NCBI RefSeq assembly: GCF_001263415.1 | Contig: NZ_LGTE01000006.1 | Coordinates: 62,001 to 126,000, forward strand | Direction of reading: 5' to 3' | Source: Thermincola ferriacetica | Lineage (GTDB): Bacteria > Bacillota > Thermincolia > Thermincolales > Thermincolaceae | Length of the DNA stretch: 64,000 nt | Made by a program: the position numbers and the translations under genes | The notes under the pieces: model-generated | Told to the model about the DNA's origin: nothing | The model's database searches: none | The model's input: the letters and a program-made list of their open reading frames with translations, nothing else | Shown: in pieces, positions 17,626 through 26,847 of the stretch | Position numbering within the stretch: the first letter of the stretch is position 1 | How the letters are laid out: each line of letters starts with the position of its first letter

Positions 17626-18765
17626 ATGATAGGTGACAGCAATACCAATCGTAACTTGTGGATAATCACCGGACTGGCCAGTATCCCTTTTGCCATACTG
17701 GCTTTTGTGGACCCGGCCAAAGTCAAGTTTCCGCACATATATATACTGTTTGTCAGCGCCTGCCTATTTAACGGGCTGGTTGTTCCATTTGTTCTTTTTA
17801 AAAACGAACCTGACTGGATTCAAAAGACCCTGGCTTTGGGTGTAAACATGATTTTCGCCACTCTGTGGATTGATTATACCGGAGGGACTTCCAGTATTTT
17901 TTACCCCAATTTTTATCTGCTGCCCATTATTGCCGCTACGATGTACTGCGGTTTTATCGACAGTTTTCTCACCGCTTTTTTTGCCGGCTTGTTAAGTCTA
18001 TGGTTTCAATACAACGAATTGGGCTTAAACCTGGCTATTATCGGGGAAACATCCATACTGGTGAACATTATCTTTTTCTTTCTCCTGTCTTCCATATTGG
18101 GTTACCTGATTAAGATTGGCAGGGAACAGCAGGCCAGTACCATGAAAATCACCTCTGAACTGGAAACAGCCTATCACCAGTTATCTGCATCCCATGAGCA
18201 ACTGCAGAGTTATACGGAAATAATAGAAAAAATGAACAAGGAAATGGAACAGTTGGCCATAACTGATGAACTGACGGGGTTGTATAACTACCGCTATTTT
18301 CAGATAGCGCTGGATAAAGAGCTGAAGAAGAACAAGTTTTCGGTGATTTCCCTTTTTATGCTGGACATTGACAATTTTAAGCTTTTCAATGACAGGCACG
18401 GCCATTTAATGGGCAACCGTATGCTGGCGGAAATTGCCCGGGTAATAAAGGAAAATGTGCGCGGTGTTGATACGGCGGTAAGATACGGTGGCGAAGAGTT
18501 TGCTGTCATTTTTCCCGGCATGGATAGCAATGAAGTGGCCCAGTTAGCGGAACGGATCAGGAAAATAGTGGAAAACACCTATATTAAAACAGGCGCGGGC
18601 GAACCGGTATCAGTCACAGTAAGTATCGGGGTAGCCAGCTACCCCAGGGATGCCCAGACAAAGAGTGAACTTATCAGCCATGCTGATTTAGCGCTTTACG
18701 ATGCCAAGCAGGCAGGGCGAAACCAAGTATGCACATTTAAGAAGAAGCCAGCGTTGGAGAGCTAA
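17626..18765 (+). CDS. Membrane diguanylate cyclase (GGDEF)
   Basis: A 379-residue protein with about six membrane segments (residues ~8-160), a coiled coil (~165-210), and a GGDEF domain (~212-375): ITDELTGLYNYRYF, LDIDNFKLFNDRHGHLMGN, GGEEF at ~288-292 and RxxD (RGVD) before it. All catalytic residues are present, so it is probably an active diguanylate cyclase with product inhibition. It follows the other GGDEF gene by 133 bases, and the pair lies next to a pilus locus carrying a c-di-GMP riboswitch. Ribosome site GAAAGAGGTAA precedes the ATG. Confidence 0.94.
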   Translation: MIGDSNTNRNLWIITGLASIPFAILAFVDPAKVKFPHIYILFVSACLFNGLVVPFVLFKNEPDWIQKTLALGVNMIFATLWIDYTGGTSSIFYPNFYLLPIIAATMYCGFIDSFLTAFFAGLLSLWFQYNELGLNLAIIGETSILVNIIFFFLLSSILGYLIKIGREQQASTMKITSELETAYHQLSASHEQLQSYTEIIEKMNKEMEQLAITDELTGLYNYRYFQIALDKELKKNKFSVISLFMLDIDNFKLFNDRHGHLMGNRMLAEIARVIKENVRGVDTAVRYGGEEFAVIFPGMDSNEVAQLAERIRKIVENTYIKTGAGEPVSVTVSIGVASYPRDAQTKSELISHADLALYDAKQAGRNQVCTFKKKPALES

Positions 18766-18782
18766 ACAAGCTCTCTTTTTTT
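18757..18782 (+). terminator. Intrinsic terminator after the GGDEF pair
   Basis: GAGAGCT-AAACA-AGCTCTC followed by TTTTTTT, overlapping the stop codon. Confidence 0.93.
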
Positions 18783-18834
18783 ACCGGGCAATGCCTGCGT
18801 TATACGCCCGTAAGATTTTTCAAGGAGGCAGGCG

Positions 18835-20622
18835 ATGCAGTACACGTTATATTATGCTTGTAATGCAGACGCTTATCAAATCAAATATTCACCGGACATA
18901 AGTTTCGACGCCTGTTATCTGGCAACTGACGGCTACCATGTATTTCCCCTGGCTAAGCCTCTGCCTTTGGGAATAGTTCATGCCATTCAGACCAGGTTAA
19001 CCAAAAATGGTGCCAATAAAATAACGGGCTGGGCAAAAGGTCTTTGGCAAAAAATTGTGGCCGTTGATAAAGGGCTTGATTATAACCGGGCCAAAAGGCT
19101 GACGGACAAAATATTAACCCGTATGCGCTTACAGGAACACCGGCTGAATGCTGGGACGGAACCGGTGCCGGTTTGGAGCGGGCGGTGGCCGGTGTGGGAC
19201 AGTCAGGCACTGGAAATATTACTAAAAACAATAACCGGCAGAATATTGCAGAAGGCGGAAATTGAAAGAAGCCTGGCTGAAAACGGTATCAATAATTTTA
19301 CGGGCCTGGATTTGAGCTTGCATTATTTGTATCTGCAGGGGAAAATAGATATTTTGCCGGGGGTAGGTTATACCGGTCCAGGAGAATTGCAGTGCTTTCG
19401 CTGTGGCAGCAAAACAGGGGTAGTCCCTGCGGCATGTGCCCGCTGCAATCAGGCGTGTTATTATTGTGAGGACTGCATTATGCTGGGCGCTGCCCGTTTC
19501 TGTGAGCCTTTATACAGAGGCGGGGTAGAGCAGACAATACCTGAGACTTATGCAGCCGAGCCGGTGTTACGGTGCAGGGGGTTGTCCGCAGCCCAGGAGA
19601 TGGCGGCTGCCAGGCTGGAAGACTTTGTAAAGGATAAATTCCGCCAAATATGTTTGGTGGAGGCTGTTTGCGGCGCCGGAAAAACGGAAGTGGCTTTCCG
19701 GGGTATAGCCCAGGCGCTGAAAGAGGAGGCCCGGGTTCTTTATGCCGCTCCCCGGCGGGATGTTATTACCGAGCTCTACCCGAGGTTTGTGGAGGCTTTT
19801 CCCGGAGTGACCATTACTGCCCTGTACGGGGGCAGCCCGACCAAATATGGGGAAGCGGCCATAACCCTGGCTACTACCCATCAGCTTATGAGATTTGCCG
19901 GTAAATTCGACATAGTATTTCTGGATGAAGCCGATGCCTACCCTTATAGAGAAAATTCTGTTCTACGGGGCGTTTTGCAGAGGGCCTTGAAAGAAGGCAG
20001 CAAAATAATATATATTACCGCTACCCCTGACCCCTTTCTCTACCGGCAGGTCAGGGACCGGCACGCCACAAAAATTTTGCTTCCAGCCCGGTACCATGGC
20101 TATCGTCTGCCTGTCCCCGAGATTTTAAAGTCCTACATTATAAGAAATGGGCAGATGGACCCTGTCCTTGTGGACTGGCTTTTTGAACGGGGAATCAGGA
20201 GACAGGCCAAAGTATTTATTTTCGTTCCCCATGTCTCAGATACGCTGGTGGTTTATGACATATTAAGGCAGTATTTTGCTGATGACAAATGTGCCTGCGC
20301 AGTCCATGCTGCAGACCCTGAAAGGGACCGGAAAAAACTCGCCTTTCAAAAAGGCCCAGTTCCTTTCCTGGTAACTACAACAATTATGGAGCGGGGAATT
20401 ACCGTGCCCAACGCGCATGTGCTCGTGCTCTGGGCTGATAACAAGCGCATTTTTACAGAGGGCACTTTGATTCAAATGGCCGGACGGACCGGGCGAACGG
20501 TAGATTACCCTGCCGGGGATGTTCTTTATGCCGCTGCCACCGTCTCAGAACCTATGGAGGCAGCGATTAAAAAAATTATCGGGACCAATAGTCTGGCCGG
20601 ACAGAGGGGGCTGCTAAGGTGA
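18835..20622 (+). CDS. comFA: Competence helicase ComFA
   Basis: A 595-residue superfamily 2 ATPase needed for DNA uptake in transformation. After a divergent N-terminal ~180 residues comes a four-Cys zinc region (CFRCG, CARC, CYYCEDC, residues ~186-215), Walker A AVCGAGKTE (~277-285), the DEAD box VFLDEADAYPY, and C-terminal helicase motifs including MAGRTGR. The ATG follows CAAGGAGG. The stop overlaps comFC. Bacillus has comFB between the two; it is absent here. The comF-yvyF-flgM order is the Bacillus arrangement. Confidence 0.95.
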   Translation: MQYTLYYACNADAYQIKYSPDISFDACYLATDGYHVFPLAKPLPLGIVHAIQTRLTKNGANKITGWAKGLWQKIVAVDKGLDYNRAKRLTDKILTRMRLQEHRLNAGTEPVPVWSGRWPVWDSQALEILLKTITGRILQKAEIERSLAENGINNFTGLDLSLHYLYLQGKIDILPGVGYTGPGELQCFRCGSKTGVVPAACARCNQACYYCEDCIMLGAARFCEPLYRGGVEQTIPETYAAEPVLRCRGLSAAQEMAAARLEDFVKDKFRQICLVEAVCGAGKTEVAFRGIAQALKEEARVLYAAPRRDVITELYPRFVEAFPGVTITALYGGSPTKYGEAAITLATTHQLMRFAGKFDIVFLDEADAYPYRENSVLRGVLQRALKEGSKIIYITATPDPFLYRQVRDRHATKILLPARYHGYRLPVPEILKSYIIRNGQMDPVLVDWLFERGIRRQAKVFIFVPHVSDTLVVYDILRQYFADDKCACAVHAADPERDRKKLAFQKGPVPFLVTTTIMERGITVPNAHVLVLWADNKRIFTEGTLIQMAGRTGRTVDYPAGDVLYAAATVSEPMEAAIKKIIGTNSLAGQRGLLR

Positions 20623-21374
20623 TATCGTTTTTGGCCTGTCTGAGAGACCTGTTGCTCCCGCCTTTGCCTAGGTGCCCGCTTTGTGGCGCTGAATATGAAG
20701 GGGATTGCTGTAGCCGGTGTCTGGAAGAATTAACGGAGAACCAGATGTTGTCGTGTAGAGTTTGCGGACGATTTTTCAGCAAATCTCCGGATGAAGAGCG
20801 GGTTTGTCACGCATGCCGCAACAAAGCCCCGGCCTACAGCTTTGCTAAAGCGGCCGGTATTTACGACGGCCGGCTGCGGGAAGCCATTCATTTGCTGAAA
20901 TACACCGGTAAGCAATCACTGGCCGACCTTTTGGCCAGGTTATTAATTGAACAGATGATAAAAGACGAAAGGTTCCTTGATACCGATGTTGTTATCCCCG
21001 TGCCGCTGCATAAAGAAAGGCTTTTGGCAAGGACTTTTAACCAGGCGGAATTGCTGGCGCGCAGAGTTGCGAAGGAATTAATGTTGCCTTTTGACGGAAC
21101 AAGCCTGACCAGGGTAAAACATACGCCTACGCAAACGAAGCTGTCTGCAGAAGAACGAAGGAGGAATCTGGTGGATTCCTTTGCGGTAGTTGCCGATGCA
21201 AATTTGAAAGGAAAAAATGTTTTGTTAATAGATGATGTTTTGACTACAGGAAGCACTGTGGAGGAATGTACGCGCACTTTAATAATGGCGGGGGCGCATA
21301 GGGTTTGCGTTCTTACCCTGGCTACCGGTTGTATTGGCGGCCAGAGAAAAAACAGTAATTTTGTATTAGTTTGA
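20619..21374 (+). CDS. comFC: ComFC phosphoribosyltransferase-fold competence protein
   Basis: A 251-residue ComF/GntX family protein: an N-terminal zinc ribbon (CPLCGAEYEGDCCSRC and CRVCGRFFS ... CHACR) followed by a PRTase-type domain with the PRPP-binding motif VLLIDDVLTTGSTVEEC (residues ~205-221). ComFC works with ComFA in single-strand DNA uptake. Its GTG start overlaps the comFA stop, so translation is coupled. A Cys-rich N-terminus plus PRPP loop is diagnostic. Confidence 0.95.
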   Translation: MISFLACLRDLLLPPLPRCPLCGAEYEGDCCSRCLEELTENQMLSCRVCGRFFSKSPDEERVCHACRNKAPAYSFAKAAGIYDGRLREAIHLLKYTGKQSLADLLARLLIEQMIKDERFLDTDVVIPVPLHKERLLARTFNQAELLARRVAKELMLPFDGTSLTRVKHTPTQTKLSAEERRRNLVDSFAVVADANLKGKNVLLIDDVLTTGSTVEECTRTLIMAGAHRVCVLTLATGCIGGQRKNSNFVLV

Positions 21375-21404
21375 TGCAATAAAATGGAGGAGATGAAGAA
21401 AAAA

Positions 21405-21411
21405 TGTCGAA
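21405..21411 (+). promoter_or_regulatory. Candidate Spo0A box before the flagellar operon
   Basis: ATGTCGAAAAC fits the 0A-box consensus and lies in the 67-base gap between comFC and yvyF. The same bases also encode a seven-codon ORF (ATG 21404, MSKTICE) with GGAGGAG before it, so the gap may instead hold a leader peptide. Confidence 0.25.
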
Positions 21412-21441
21412 AACAATATGCGAGTAAGAGGAGGGGTACTA

Positions 21442-21873
21442 ATGGGAGAACTCCGGAACTGTCCTAAATGCGGCAAAGTCTTTGTAATGGTAAACAGAAA
21501 TCTTTGCCCCGATTGTGTTCGGGAAGAAGAAGAAAAGTTTGAGCAGGTCAGGAGCTACCTGAAAAAATATCCAGGCGCAACGGTGGAACAGATTGCCGAA
21601 AAGTTTGATGTGGAAGAAAATGTTATACTTCGGTGGCTGCGCGAAGGGCGTATTCAGGATGCTCACCTGGAATTTAAATTAACCTGCCAGAGATGTGGCG
21701 CTCCCATCCGTATAGGTACCCTTTGCTCCAGATGCGCTCAGGAATTGACTTCGGAAATGATGGACAAAGCAAAGCATAAAAAACGGGAAGAACCGGCACT
21801 AAAAATGGAAGATGAGCAGGAAAAGATAAAAAGGCGCATGTTCATCGTGGACAAGTTAAGGGGACGGGATTGA
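21442..21873 (+). CDS. yvyF: Flagellar operon protein YvyF (TIGR03826 type)
   Basis: A 143-residue protein with an N-terminal zinc knuckle (NCPKCGKVF ... LCPDC), a central helix-turn-helix (YPGATVEQIAEKFDVEENVI) that resembles MerR/excisionase DNA binding, and a second Cys pair region (CQRCGAPIRIGTLCSRC). The position directly before flgM is that of yvyF in Bacillus, where it is also part of the comF-flg region. The precise role is not settled; control of flagellar genes is plausible. ATG 21442 follows AGAGGAGGGG. Confidence 0.85.
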   Translation: MGELRNCPKCGKVFVMVNRNLCPDCVREEEEKFEQVRSYLKKYPGATVEQIAEKFDVEENVILRWLREGRIQDAHLEFKLTCQRCGAPIRIGTLCSRCAQELTSEMMDKAKHKKREEPALKMEDEQEKIKRRMFIVDKLRGRD

Positions 21874-21970
21874 GATGATAAAAAATTCAGAAAAAATATA
21901 TTGGTAGACATAAACTAGGGCAAAAGGACGGAAGAATGAGCAATAATGAGTATTTGCCTCTTTTGTAACG

Positions 21971-22002
21971 AAAAACCGGCTTTAATCCTGGCCGGTTTTT
22001 TT
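21971..22002 (+). terminator. Intrinsic terminator before flgM
   Basis: AAAACCGGC and GCCGGTTTT form a stem around a ten-base loop with a T-run. It separates comF-yvyF from flgM. Confidence 0.88.
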
Positions 22003-22062
22003 ACGAAGTTATATTAGGTTTATTTATTTTCTTCAAAGGAAAGTTACAAAGAGGTGGACAGC

Positions 22063-22368
22063 ATGATAATTTCCGACGCGCAGATAAAGAGCCTGCTCCA
22101 GACTTATGCCAGGCAGGATGCCCGGTATTCCGCCACGAAGGCAAAAGACGAAAGAGAAAAGAAAGCTATGGTAAACGACAATTCTTTGGTTTCAGATACG
22201 GCCAGGGCTTTTCAAATGGCTAAAAATCTTATTAAAGAAATGCCTGATATCAGAGAAGAACGGTTGAAAGGGATTCAGAATCAGGTTATGACCGGGACCT
22301 ATGAAATTTCCGACGATGAAATAGCTGAGAAGATGATTGGCCGAAGCCTGGTGGATAAGCTGGTTTAA
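22063..22368 (+). CDS. flgM: Anti-sigma factor FlgM
   Basis: A ~101-residue protein rich in charged residues, with the FlgM pattern in its C-terminal half: SLVSDTARAFQMAKNLIKE and EERLKGIQNQVMTGTYEISD, then DEIAEKMIGRSLVDKL. FlgM holds the flagellar sigma factor (SigD/FliA) inactive until the hook-basal body is complete and FlgM is exported. ATG 22063 is chosen because GAGGTGG lies before it; a GTG nine bases upstream is within that site. It starts a run of flagellar genes flgM-flgN-flgK-flgL. Confidence 0.95.
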   Translation: MIISDAQIKSLLQTYARQDARYSATKAKDEREKKAMVNDNSLVSDTARAFQMAKNLIKEMPDIREERLKGIQNQVMTGTYEISDDEIAEKMIGRSLVDKLV

Positions 22369-22390
22369 TTATCGGGGATGGGGGATTAAT

Positions 22391-22888
22391 ATGCTCAAAC
22401 TTGCCGAGGAGTTAATTGCCATATTGCAGGAGCAGTTGGATCTGTACACGCAGTTGCTCAGCCTGGCCAGGGCCAAACGACCGGTTTTGGTGAAGGGAAA
22501 AATAGAAGAACTTGACGGTATTACAAAACAGGAAGAAGCAATCATTTTTCAGGTTGGTAGGCTTGAAGGGCAAAGAAACAGGATTCATCAAGCTTTGGCC
22601 AACCATTTTGCACTTTCACCGGCAAATTTAACGGCTACCGAATTGGAGAAATATCTGGATGCAGATGCCGCTGCGCGTTTACGCTGTGTCTTTGACAAAA
22701 TGGTAAACATATTTGCCGACCTGGAAAAGGAGAATAAGACTAATACTGAGCTGATTGAACATTCCCTGGAGTACGTAAATTTTTATTTGAATATTTTAAG
22801 CAATACGGATACCAGTCCGTCTTATAATGATAATGATAAAGAGAGAAAAAACGGGGCGCCGGCCCGGATTTTTGACCAAAAAATTTAG
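22391..22888 (+). CDS. flgN: Flagellar export chaperone FlgN
   Basis: A 165-residue, almost wholly helical protein of the FlgN family: LAEELIAILQEQLDLYTQLL, ... ELDGITKQEEAIIFQVGRLE, with a coiled-coil profile. FlgN escorts the hook-filament junction proteins FlgK and FlgL, which are encoded next. ATG 22391 follows GGGGATGGGGG; the longer frame from 22337 overlaps flgM. The C-terminal ~25 residues (NTDTSPSYNDNDKE...) are polar and probably flexible. Confidence 0.92.
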   Translation: MLKLAEELIAILQEQLDLYTQLLSLARAKRPVLVKGKIEELDGITKQEEAIIFQVGRLEGQRNRIHQALANHFALSPANLTATELEKYLDADAAARLRCVFDKMVNIFADLEKENKTNTELIEHSLEYVNFYLNILSNTDTSPSYNDNDKERKNGAPARIFDQKI

Positions 22889-22901
22889 AGGTGGTTTATA
22901 A

Positions 22902-24347
22902 ATGCGAAGTACTTTTTTTGGGCTAAACATTGGGCGGCAGGCCCTGCAGGCTCAGCAGCGGGCTTTGGATGTTACTGCCCACAATATTGCCAATGCCAAT
23001 ACCGAAGGGTTTTCCAGGCAGCGTGCGGTGATGGCCACGACAACGCCTTTTGCCTATCCGAGCGTGAACAGGCCTATCGGCGCCGGGCAGATCGGTACCG
23101 GGGTCATGGTTGAGGAAGTTAAACGGATGCGGGATAGTTTTATAGACTTGCAGGTCCGGCAGGAGGTTAACAAAACGGGTGAGTGGGAGACCAAAAATAA
23201 TTCTCTGCAGAAACTGGAGGTCATTTTTAATGAACCCTCCGATGCCGGCTTGCGGACAGTTTTAGACCAATTTTGGGAGGCCTGGCAGGAACTTTCCAAG
23301 AAGCCTGAACTGGAAGCGGTCCGATCGCTGGTGCGCCAGAGGGGTATAGCTGTTGCGGAAACCTTTAATCACCTGGACAGGCAACTGACAGATCTTGCTG
23401 AAGATCTGGATGCCTCAGTAAAAATAAAAGTTGACGAAATAAATAACATTGCCGGCCAGGTTGCTGCACTGAATGACCAGATTGTCAGGGTTGAAGTACA
23501 GGGAGATAACGCCAATGATTTGCGGGACAAAAGGGACCTGCTGCTGGATGAACTTTCAAAAATAGTCCAGATTACCGTTAAAGAAGATAATTCCGGAGCT
23601 GTGACTGTTTCCATAGGAGGTCGGGCCCTGGTTTCTGCTGCAGGAGTCAGTAAAATTTCCGCAGTACCCAACGGGGCAAATAATGGGTATGTGGATTTAC
23701 AGTGGGCTGTTGACGGTACGGCAGTTTCTATACAGTCCGGCAGCATAAAAGGTATGCTTGATATACGGGATATAACTATACCCTCTTATAGGCAACAACT
23801 GGATGACCTGGCCAATGCGCTGGTAACTTCAGTCAATGCTGAACATGTTGCCGGATACGGGCTGAATAAGACGGCTGCTGACCCGCACTTTAATTTCTTT
23901 GATGCAGCGGGTACGACGGCGGCGACGATTTCCATTGATGCGGCCATATTGGGTGATCTCGACAATATTGCCGCCGCTTCCACGGCAGCAGACCCATTGG
24001 CATCGCCTTCGGTGGAAAATTCGGGAGATGGCTCTAACGCATTAAATATTGCTGAGCTTAAACATCAGGCTTTACTTGGCACGGCCACGTTGGATGATTA
24101 CTACAGAGGCATGATAGCCCAACTGGGTGTTGAAGCCCAGGAAAGCAGCAGGATGGTAGATAACCAGAACCTGCTCCTCTCCCAACTGGAAAACCGCAGG
24201 CAGGAAGTTTCCGGCGTTTCCCTGGATGAGGAAATGACCAATATGATCAAGTTTCAGCATGCCTACAATGCTGCGGCACGGACAATAACGGCCATGGACG
24301 AGATGTTGGACACCATCGTCAACAGGCTGGGGCTGGTTGGGAGATAA
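22902..24347 (+). CDS. flgK: Hook-associated protein 1, FlgK
   Basis: A 481-residue FlgK, the first hook-filament junction protein, located outside the cell. The N-terminus has the rod/hook signature GRQALQAQQRALDVTAHNIA plus NTEGFSRQRAV (residues ~10-45), and the C-terminus the matching DEEMTNMIKFQHAYNAAART. The middle is a variable domain. The ATG follows AGAGGTGG, and flgL starts 31 bases after the stop. Confidence 0.97.
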   Translation: MRSTFFGLNIGRQALQAQQRALDVTAHNIANANTEGFSRQRAVMATTTPFAYPSVNRPIGAGQIGTGVMVEEVKRMRDSFIDLQVRQEVNKTGEWETKNNSLQKLEVIFNEPSDAGLRTVLDQFWEAWQELSKKPELEAVRSLVRQRGIAVAETFNHLDRQLTDLAEDLDASVKIKVDEINNIAGQVAALNDQIVRVEVQGDNANDLRDKRDLLLDELSKIVQITVKEDNSGAVTVSIGGRALVSAAGVSKISAVPNGANNGYVDLQWAVDGTAVSIQSGSIKGMLDIRDITIPSYRQQLDDLANALVTSVNAEHVAGYGLNKTAADPHFNFFDAAGTTAATISIDAAILGDLDNIAAASTAADPLASPSVENSGDGSNALNIAELKHQALLGTATLDDYYRGMIAQLGVEAQESSRMVDNQNLLLSQLENRRQEVSGVSLDEEMTNMIKFQHAYNAAARTITAMDEMLDTIVNRLGLVGR

Positions 24348-24378
24348 TGAATAAGAACATTTTAAAGGGGTGTCTTAT

Positions 24379-25257
24379 ATGCGCGTAACACAGAGTATGT
24401 TGGTGGGCAATTTTCTGTCAAATTTAAATAATAATTACCGGATTATGAATAAGATACAGGAGCAATTGTCCACCGGAAAAAAAATAAACCGGCCTTCCGA
24501 TGACCCTGTAGGTGTGGTCAGTTCCCTGCGGTTGCGGGTAGGGCTTACAGAAACAGAGAAATACCTGAATAATGTTGAGGACGCGCGGGCCTGGCTGGAT
24601 ACTACCGATATTGCCCTGGGCCAGGTATCGGACCTTTTGCACAGGGCGCGGGAACTGACCATTAATGGCGCTAACGATGCTCTGGCGCAGCAGTCGAGGG
24701 ATGCCCTGGCCAAGGAAATACACCAGCTCAGAGACCAGATGATTCAGGTGGCCAATACGACCCATGACGGGCGGCATATTTTTGGCGGGTTTAAAACAAC
24801 AACTCCGCCTTTTACCGCAGCCGGGGCATACACCGGAGATAACGGGTCAATTACATACGAAATAGGCGTTAATGTTTCGATGCAGGTAAATATAACAGGT
24901 GATAGGGCGTTTATCAACGCCCAGGATGTTTTTCAGCTTTTGGCCAACATTGAAGCCGACTTAACTGCCGGCAACACTGCAAGTTTGTCCAATGTCCGGG
25001 TCGGTGAACTGGATAATGCCATTGATAATATACTTTCCCTGCGTTCGGAGGTGGGGGCAAAAACTAACCGGCTTGACCTGACGAAATCCCGACTGGATGA
25101 GGCGAACCTTAATTTGAGCGAACTGTTGTCCAAGAATGAAGATATTAATACGGCCGAAGTTATTACCCAACTGAAAATGCAGGAAAACACTTACCGTACT
25201 GCTCTGGCGGCGGGGGCCAGAATTATTCAGCCCACGCTGATAGACTTTTTACGTTAA
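24379..25257 (+). CDS. flgL: Hook-associated protein 3, FlgL
   Basis: A 292-residue flagellin-like junction protein. The N-terminal helix has RVTQSMLVGNFLSNLNNNYR and KIQEQLSTGKKINRPSDDPV, the classic FlgL/flagellin D0-D1 pattern; the C-terminus has EDINTAEVITQLKMQENTYR. ATG 24379 follows AAAGGGGTG; the GTG at 24370 lies in the ribosome site. It joins FlgK to the filament. Confidence 0.96.
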   Translation: MRVTQSMLVGNFLSNLNNNYRIMNKIQEQLSTGKKINRPSDDPVGVVSSLRLRVGLTETEKYLNNVEDARAWLDTTDIALGQVSDLLHRARELTINGANDALAQQSRDALAKEIHQLRDQMIQVANTTHDGRHIFGGFKTTTPPFTAAGAYTGDNGSITYEIGVNVSMQVNITGDRAFINAQDVFQLLANIEADLTAGNTASLSNVRVGELDNAIDNILSLRSEVGAKTNRLDLTKSRLDEANLNLSELLSKNEDINTAEVITQLKMQENTYRTALAAGARIIQPTLIDFLR

Positions 25258-25269
25258 GGTGAGAAGCCT

Positions 25270-25830
25270 ATGGACTTTAAGATAACTCAGCAATTCGGGC
25301 AGATAGGGATCAACTACACTCAGCCCTTCATGGACATACGAACCAGGCAGGCGGACATGCAGTTGATTACGGTGCCGCCCGAAATAGAGATTAATATTGA
25401 TTATCCACGGGTTCATATAGACCAGACCCAGGCTTTGGCCGATATAGGCTACAAAAAAGTTATCGCACTGGAGGCAGAGCAGGCCCACGAAGGACAAGCT
25501 ACTGTACTTTCCGGTATTGAGCGGGTAGCCCGGGAAGGGGACAGCCTGGCGCGTTCAGCCGGCCGGGGAACAGCCCTTATTGCGGACATTGCCTGGCAGA
25601 ATTCTTTTGACAACCGTGATTACAATGTGGCAGCAATTCCACATACGCCCCCGAAAATTTGGTTTACCGGGGGTATTAATATAATTGTCAGGCCCGGTAA
25701 TGTCCGGTTGCAGGTAAACCCGAACTTTCCGGAAATCAAATTTGCACCGGGTAAGGTAAATATTTATCTGGAACAGGAGCCTTTATTAAAAATCGAAACC
25801 ACCGGCACTTATCTGGATTTAGTTATTTAA
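25270..25830 (+). CDS. DUF6470 (YviE-like) flagellar-locus protein
   Basis: A 186-residue soluble protein at the position of yviE in Bacillus, between flgL and fliW. The N-terminal half contains MDIRTRQADMQLIT and IEINIDYPRVHIDQTQALAD; the C-terminal half is beta-rich (PPKIWFTGGINIIVRPGNV). I recognise it as the DUF6470 family; no enzymatic motif is visible and its role in motility is unknown. It is translated from ATG after AAGGTGAG, thirteen bases from the flgL stop. Confidence 0.8.
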   Translation: MDFKITQQFGQIGINYTQPFMDIRTRQADMQLITVPPEIEINIDYPRVHIDQTQALADIGYKKVIALEAEQAHEGQATVLSGIERVAREGDSLARSAGRGTALIADIAWQNSFDNRDYNVAAIPHTPPKIWFTGGINIIVRPGNVRLQVNPNFPEIKFAPGKVNIYLEQEPLLKIETTGTYLDLVI

Positions 25831-25848
25831 TTTACAGGGGTGAGCTGC

Positions 25849-26295
25849 GTGATTGTTGAAACCAGGCGCTTTGGCAGCCTAGAGATTGAAGAAAAAGATA
25901 TTATATTTATTGTGGGGGGTATGCTGGGTTTTGAAGATAAAAATAAGTATATCCTGCTGGACCACGATCAGGAGACACCTTTTAAATGGCTGCAGTCTGC
26001 AGAGGACCGGGAACTGGCCTTCGTCGTCATGGAACCCTTTATTTTTTACCCGGACTACGAATTTGACTTGCCCGAAGATGATGTTCGGGAGCTTGAACTT
26101 GTAAAGCCGGAGCACGCCCGGGTTTTTACGGTGCTGGTGGTGCCGGAGGATGTAAAAATGATAACGGCTAACCTGAAGGCTCCCATAGTAATAAATATTT
26201 CCAACAGAAAAGGGAAGCAGGTTATCCTGGCCGATGACAGGTACCCTGTTAAGTACTATTTGTTCCAAGAGAAACAGGGCCAGGGGGGGCTGTAA
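25849..26295 (+). CDS. fliW: Flagellar assembly factor FliW
   Basis: A ~148-residue FliW with the family run FGSLEIEEKDIIFIVGGMLG, FEDKNKYILLDHD and PFKWLQSAEDRELAFVVMEP. In Bacillus, FliW binds flagellin and, separately, CsrA; free flagellin titrates FliW and leaves CsrA able to repress flagellin translation. Here fliW, csrA and flagellin are consecutive, so the same loop is likely. GTG 25849 with CAGGGGTGAG before it is preferred to the GTG at 25840. Confidence 0.95.
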   Translation: MIVETRRFGSLEIEEKDIIFIVGGMLGFEDKNKYILLDHDQETPFKWLQSAEDRELAFVVMEPFIFYPDYEFDLPEDDVRELELVKPEHARVFTVLVVPEDVKMITANLKAPIVINISNRKGKQVILADDRYPVKYYLFQEKQGQGGL

Positions 26296-26297
26296 GC

Positions 26298-26555
26298 ATG
26301 TTGGCGTTAACCAGGAAAGCCGGTGAAAGTATAATCATAGATAATGAAATTGAAATCACGGTGGTGGAAATTAAAGGCGATAAAGTAAAAATTGCCATTG
26401 CAGCGCCAAAAAAAGTTGCCATAGCACGGAAAGAAATCTTGGACGAAGTAAGGGCTGAAAACAGAGAGGCGGCCGGTATGGCCACAGGAATGGGCGAAAA
26501 GCAGGTCAGGGATTTAAAAACTATTATGAGAAATTTAAATTTGGGTAAAAAATAA
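26298..26555 (+). CDS. csrA: Carbon storage regulator CsrA
   Basis: An 85-residue RNA-binding regulator: MLALTRKAGESIIIDNEIEI, VKIAIAAPKKVAIARKEIL are the CsrA/RsmA core. It has an extended C-terminal helix tail (residues ~58-85), as in Gram-positive CsrA proteins that bind FliW. It binds A(N)GGA motifs in mRNA leaders and blocks translation; the flagellin leader downstream holds such motifs. Two bases separate it from the fliW stop. Confidence 0.97.
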   Translation: MLALTRKAGESIIIDNEIEITVVEIKGDKVKIAIAAPKKVAIARKEILDEVRAENREAAGMATGMGEKQVRDLKTIMRNLNLGKK

Positions 26556-26655
26556 CGCAGAGTTAAAAAAGAGAGGTACTCCCAGGCACTACTTAACGGT
26601 CTGAGAACACAGAGTTAAAAATTTATTCTCCGTGTTCTCTGCGTTCTCTGTGGTT
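26556..26655 (+). repeat. Nested inverted repeat between csrA and flagellin
   Basis: GAGAACACAGAG (26603-26614) pairs with CTCCGTGTTCTC (26628-26639) with one mismatch, and CGCAGAG (26556-26562) pairs with CTCTGCG (26637-26643), an alternative or partly overlapping outer stem. A further GTTCTCTGTGG follows. It could act as the csrA terminator or be a dispersed intergenic repeat. The gap between csrA and flagellin is 372 bases and contains no gene. Confidence 0.55.
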
Positions 26656-26847
26656 TGCCACTAAAATTTGAATTGGGCCTATATTACAAATAGATGAAAT
26701 ATTGAAATAAACTTAAAAATAAAGAGAAATAAGGAGGAAATGGCCCTAAAAACGTCGGAAATAGGCATATATTTAGCTAAAGGTTTTTCGCTATATTTCG
26801 ATAAGTTTAGATGAAGTATTAAGTTTTTCTTGTTCCCCAAAGTAGCG

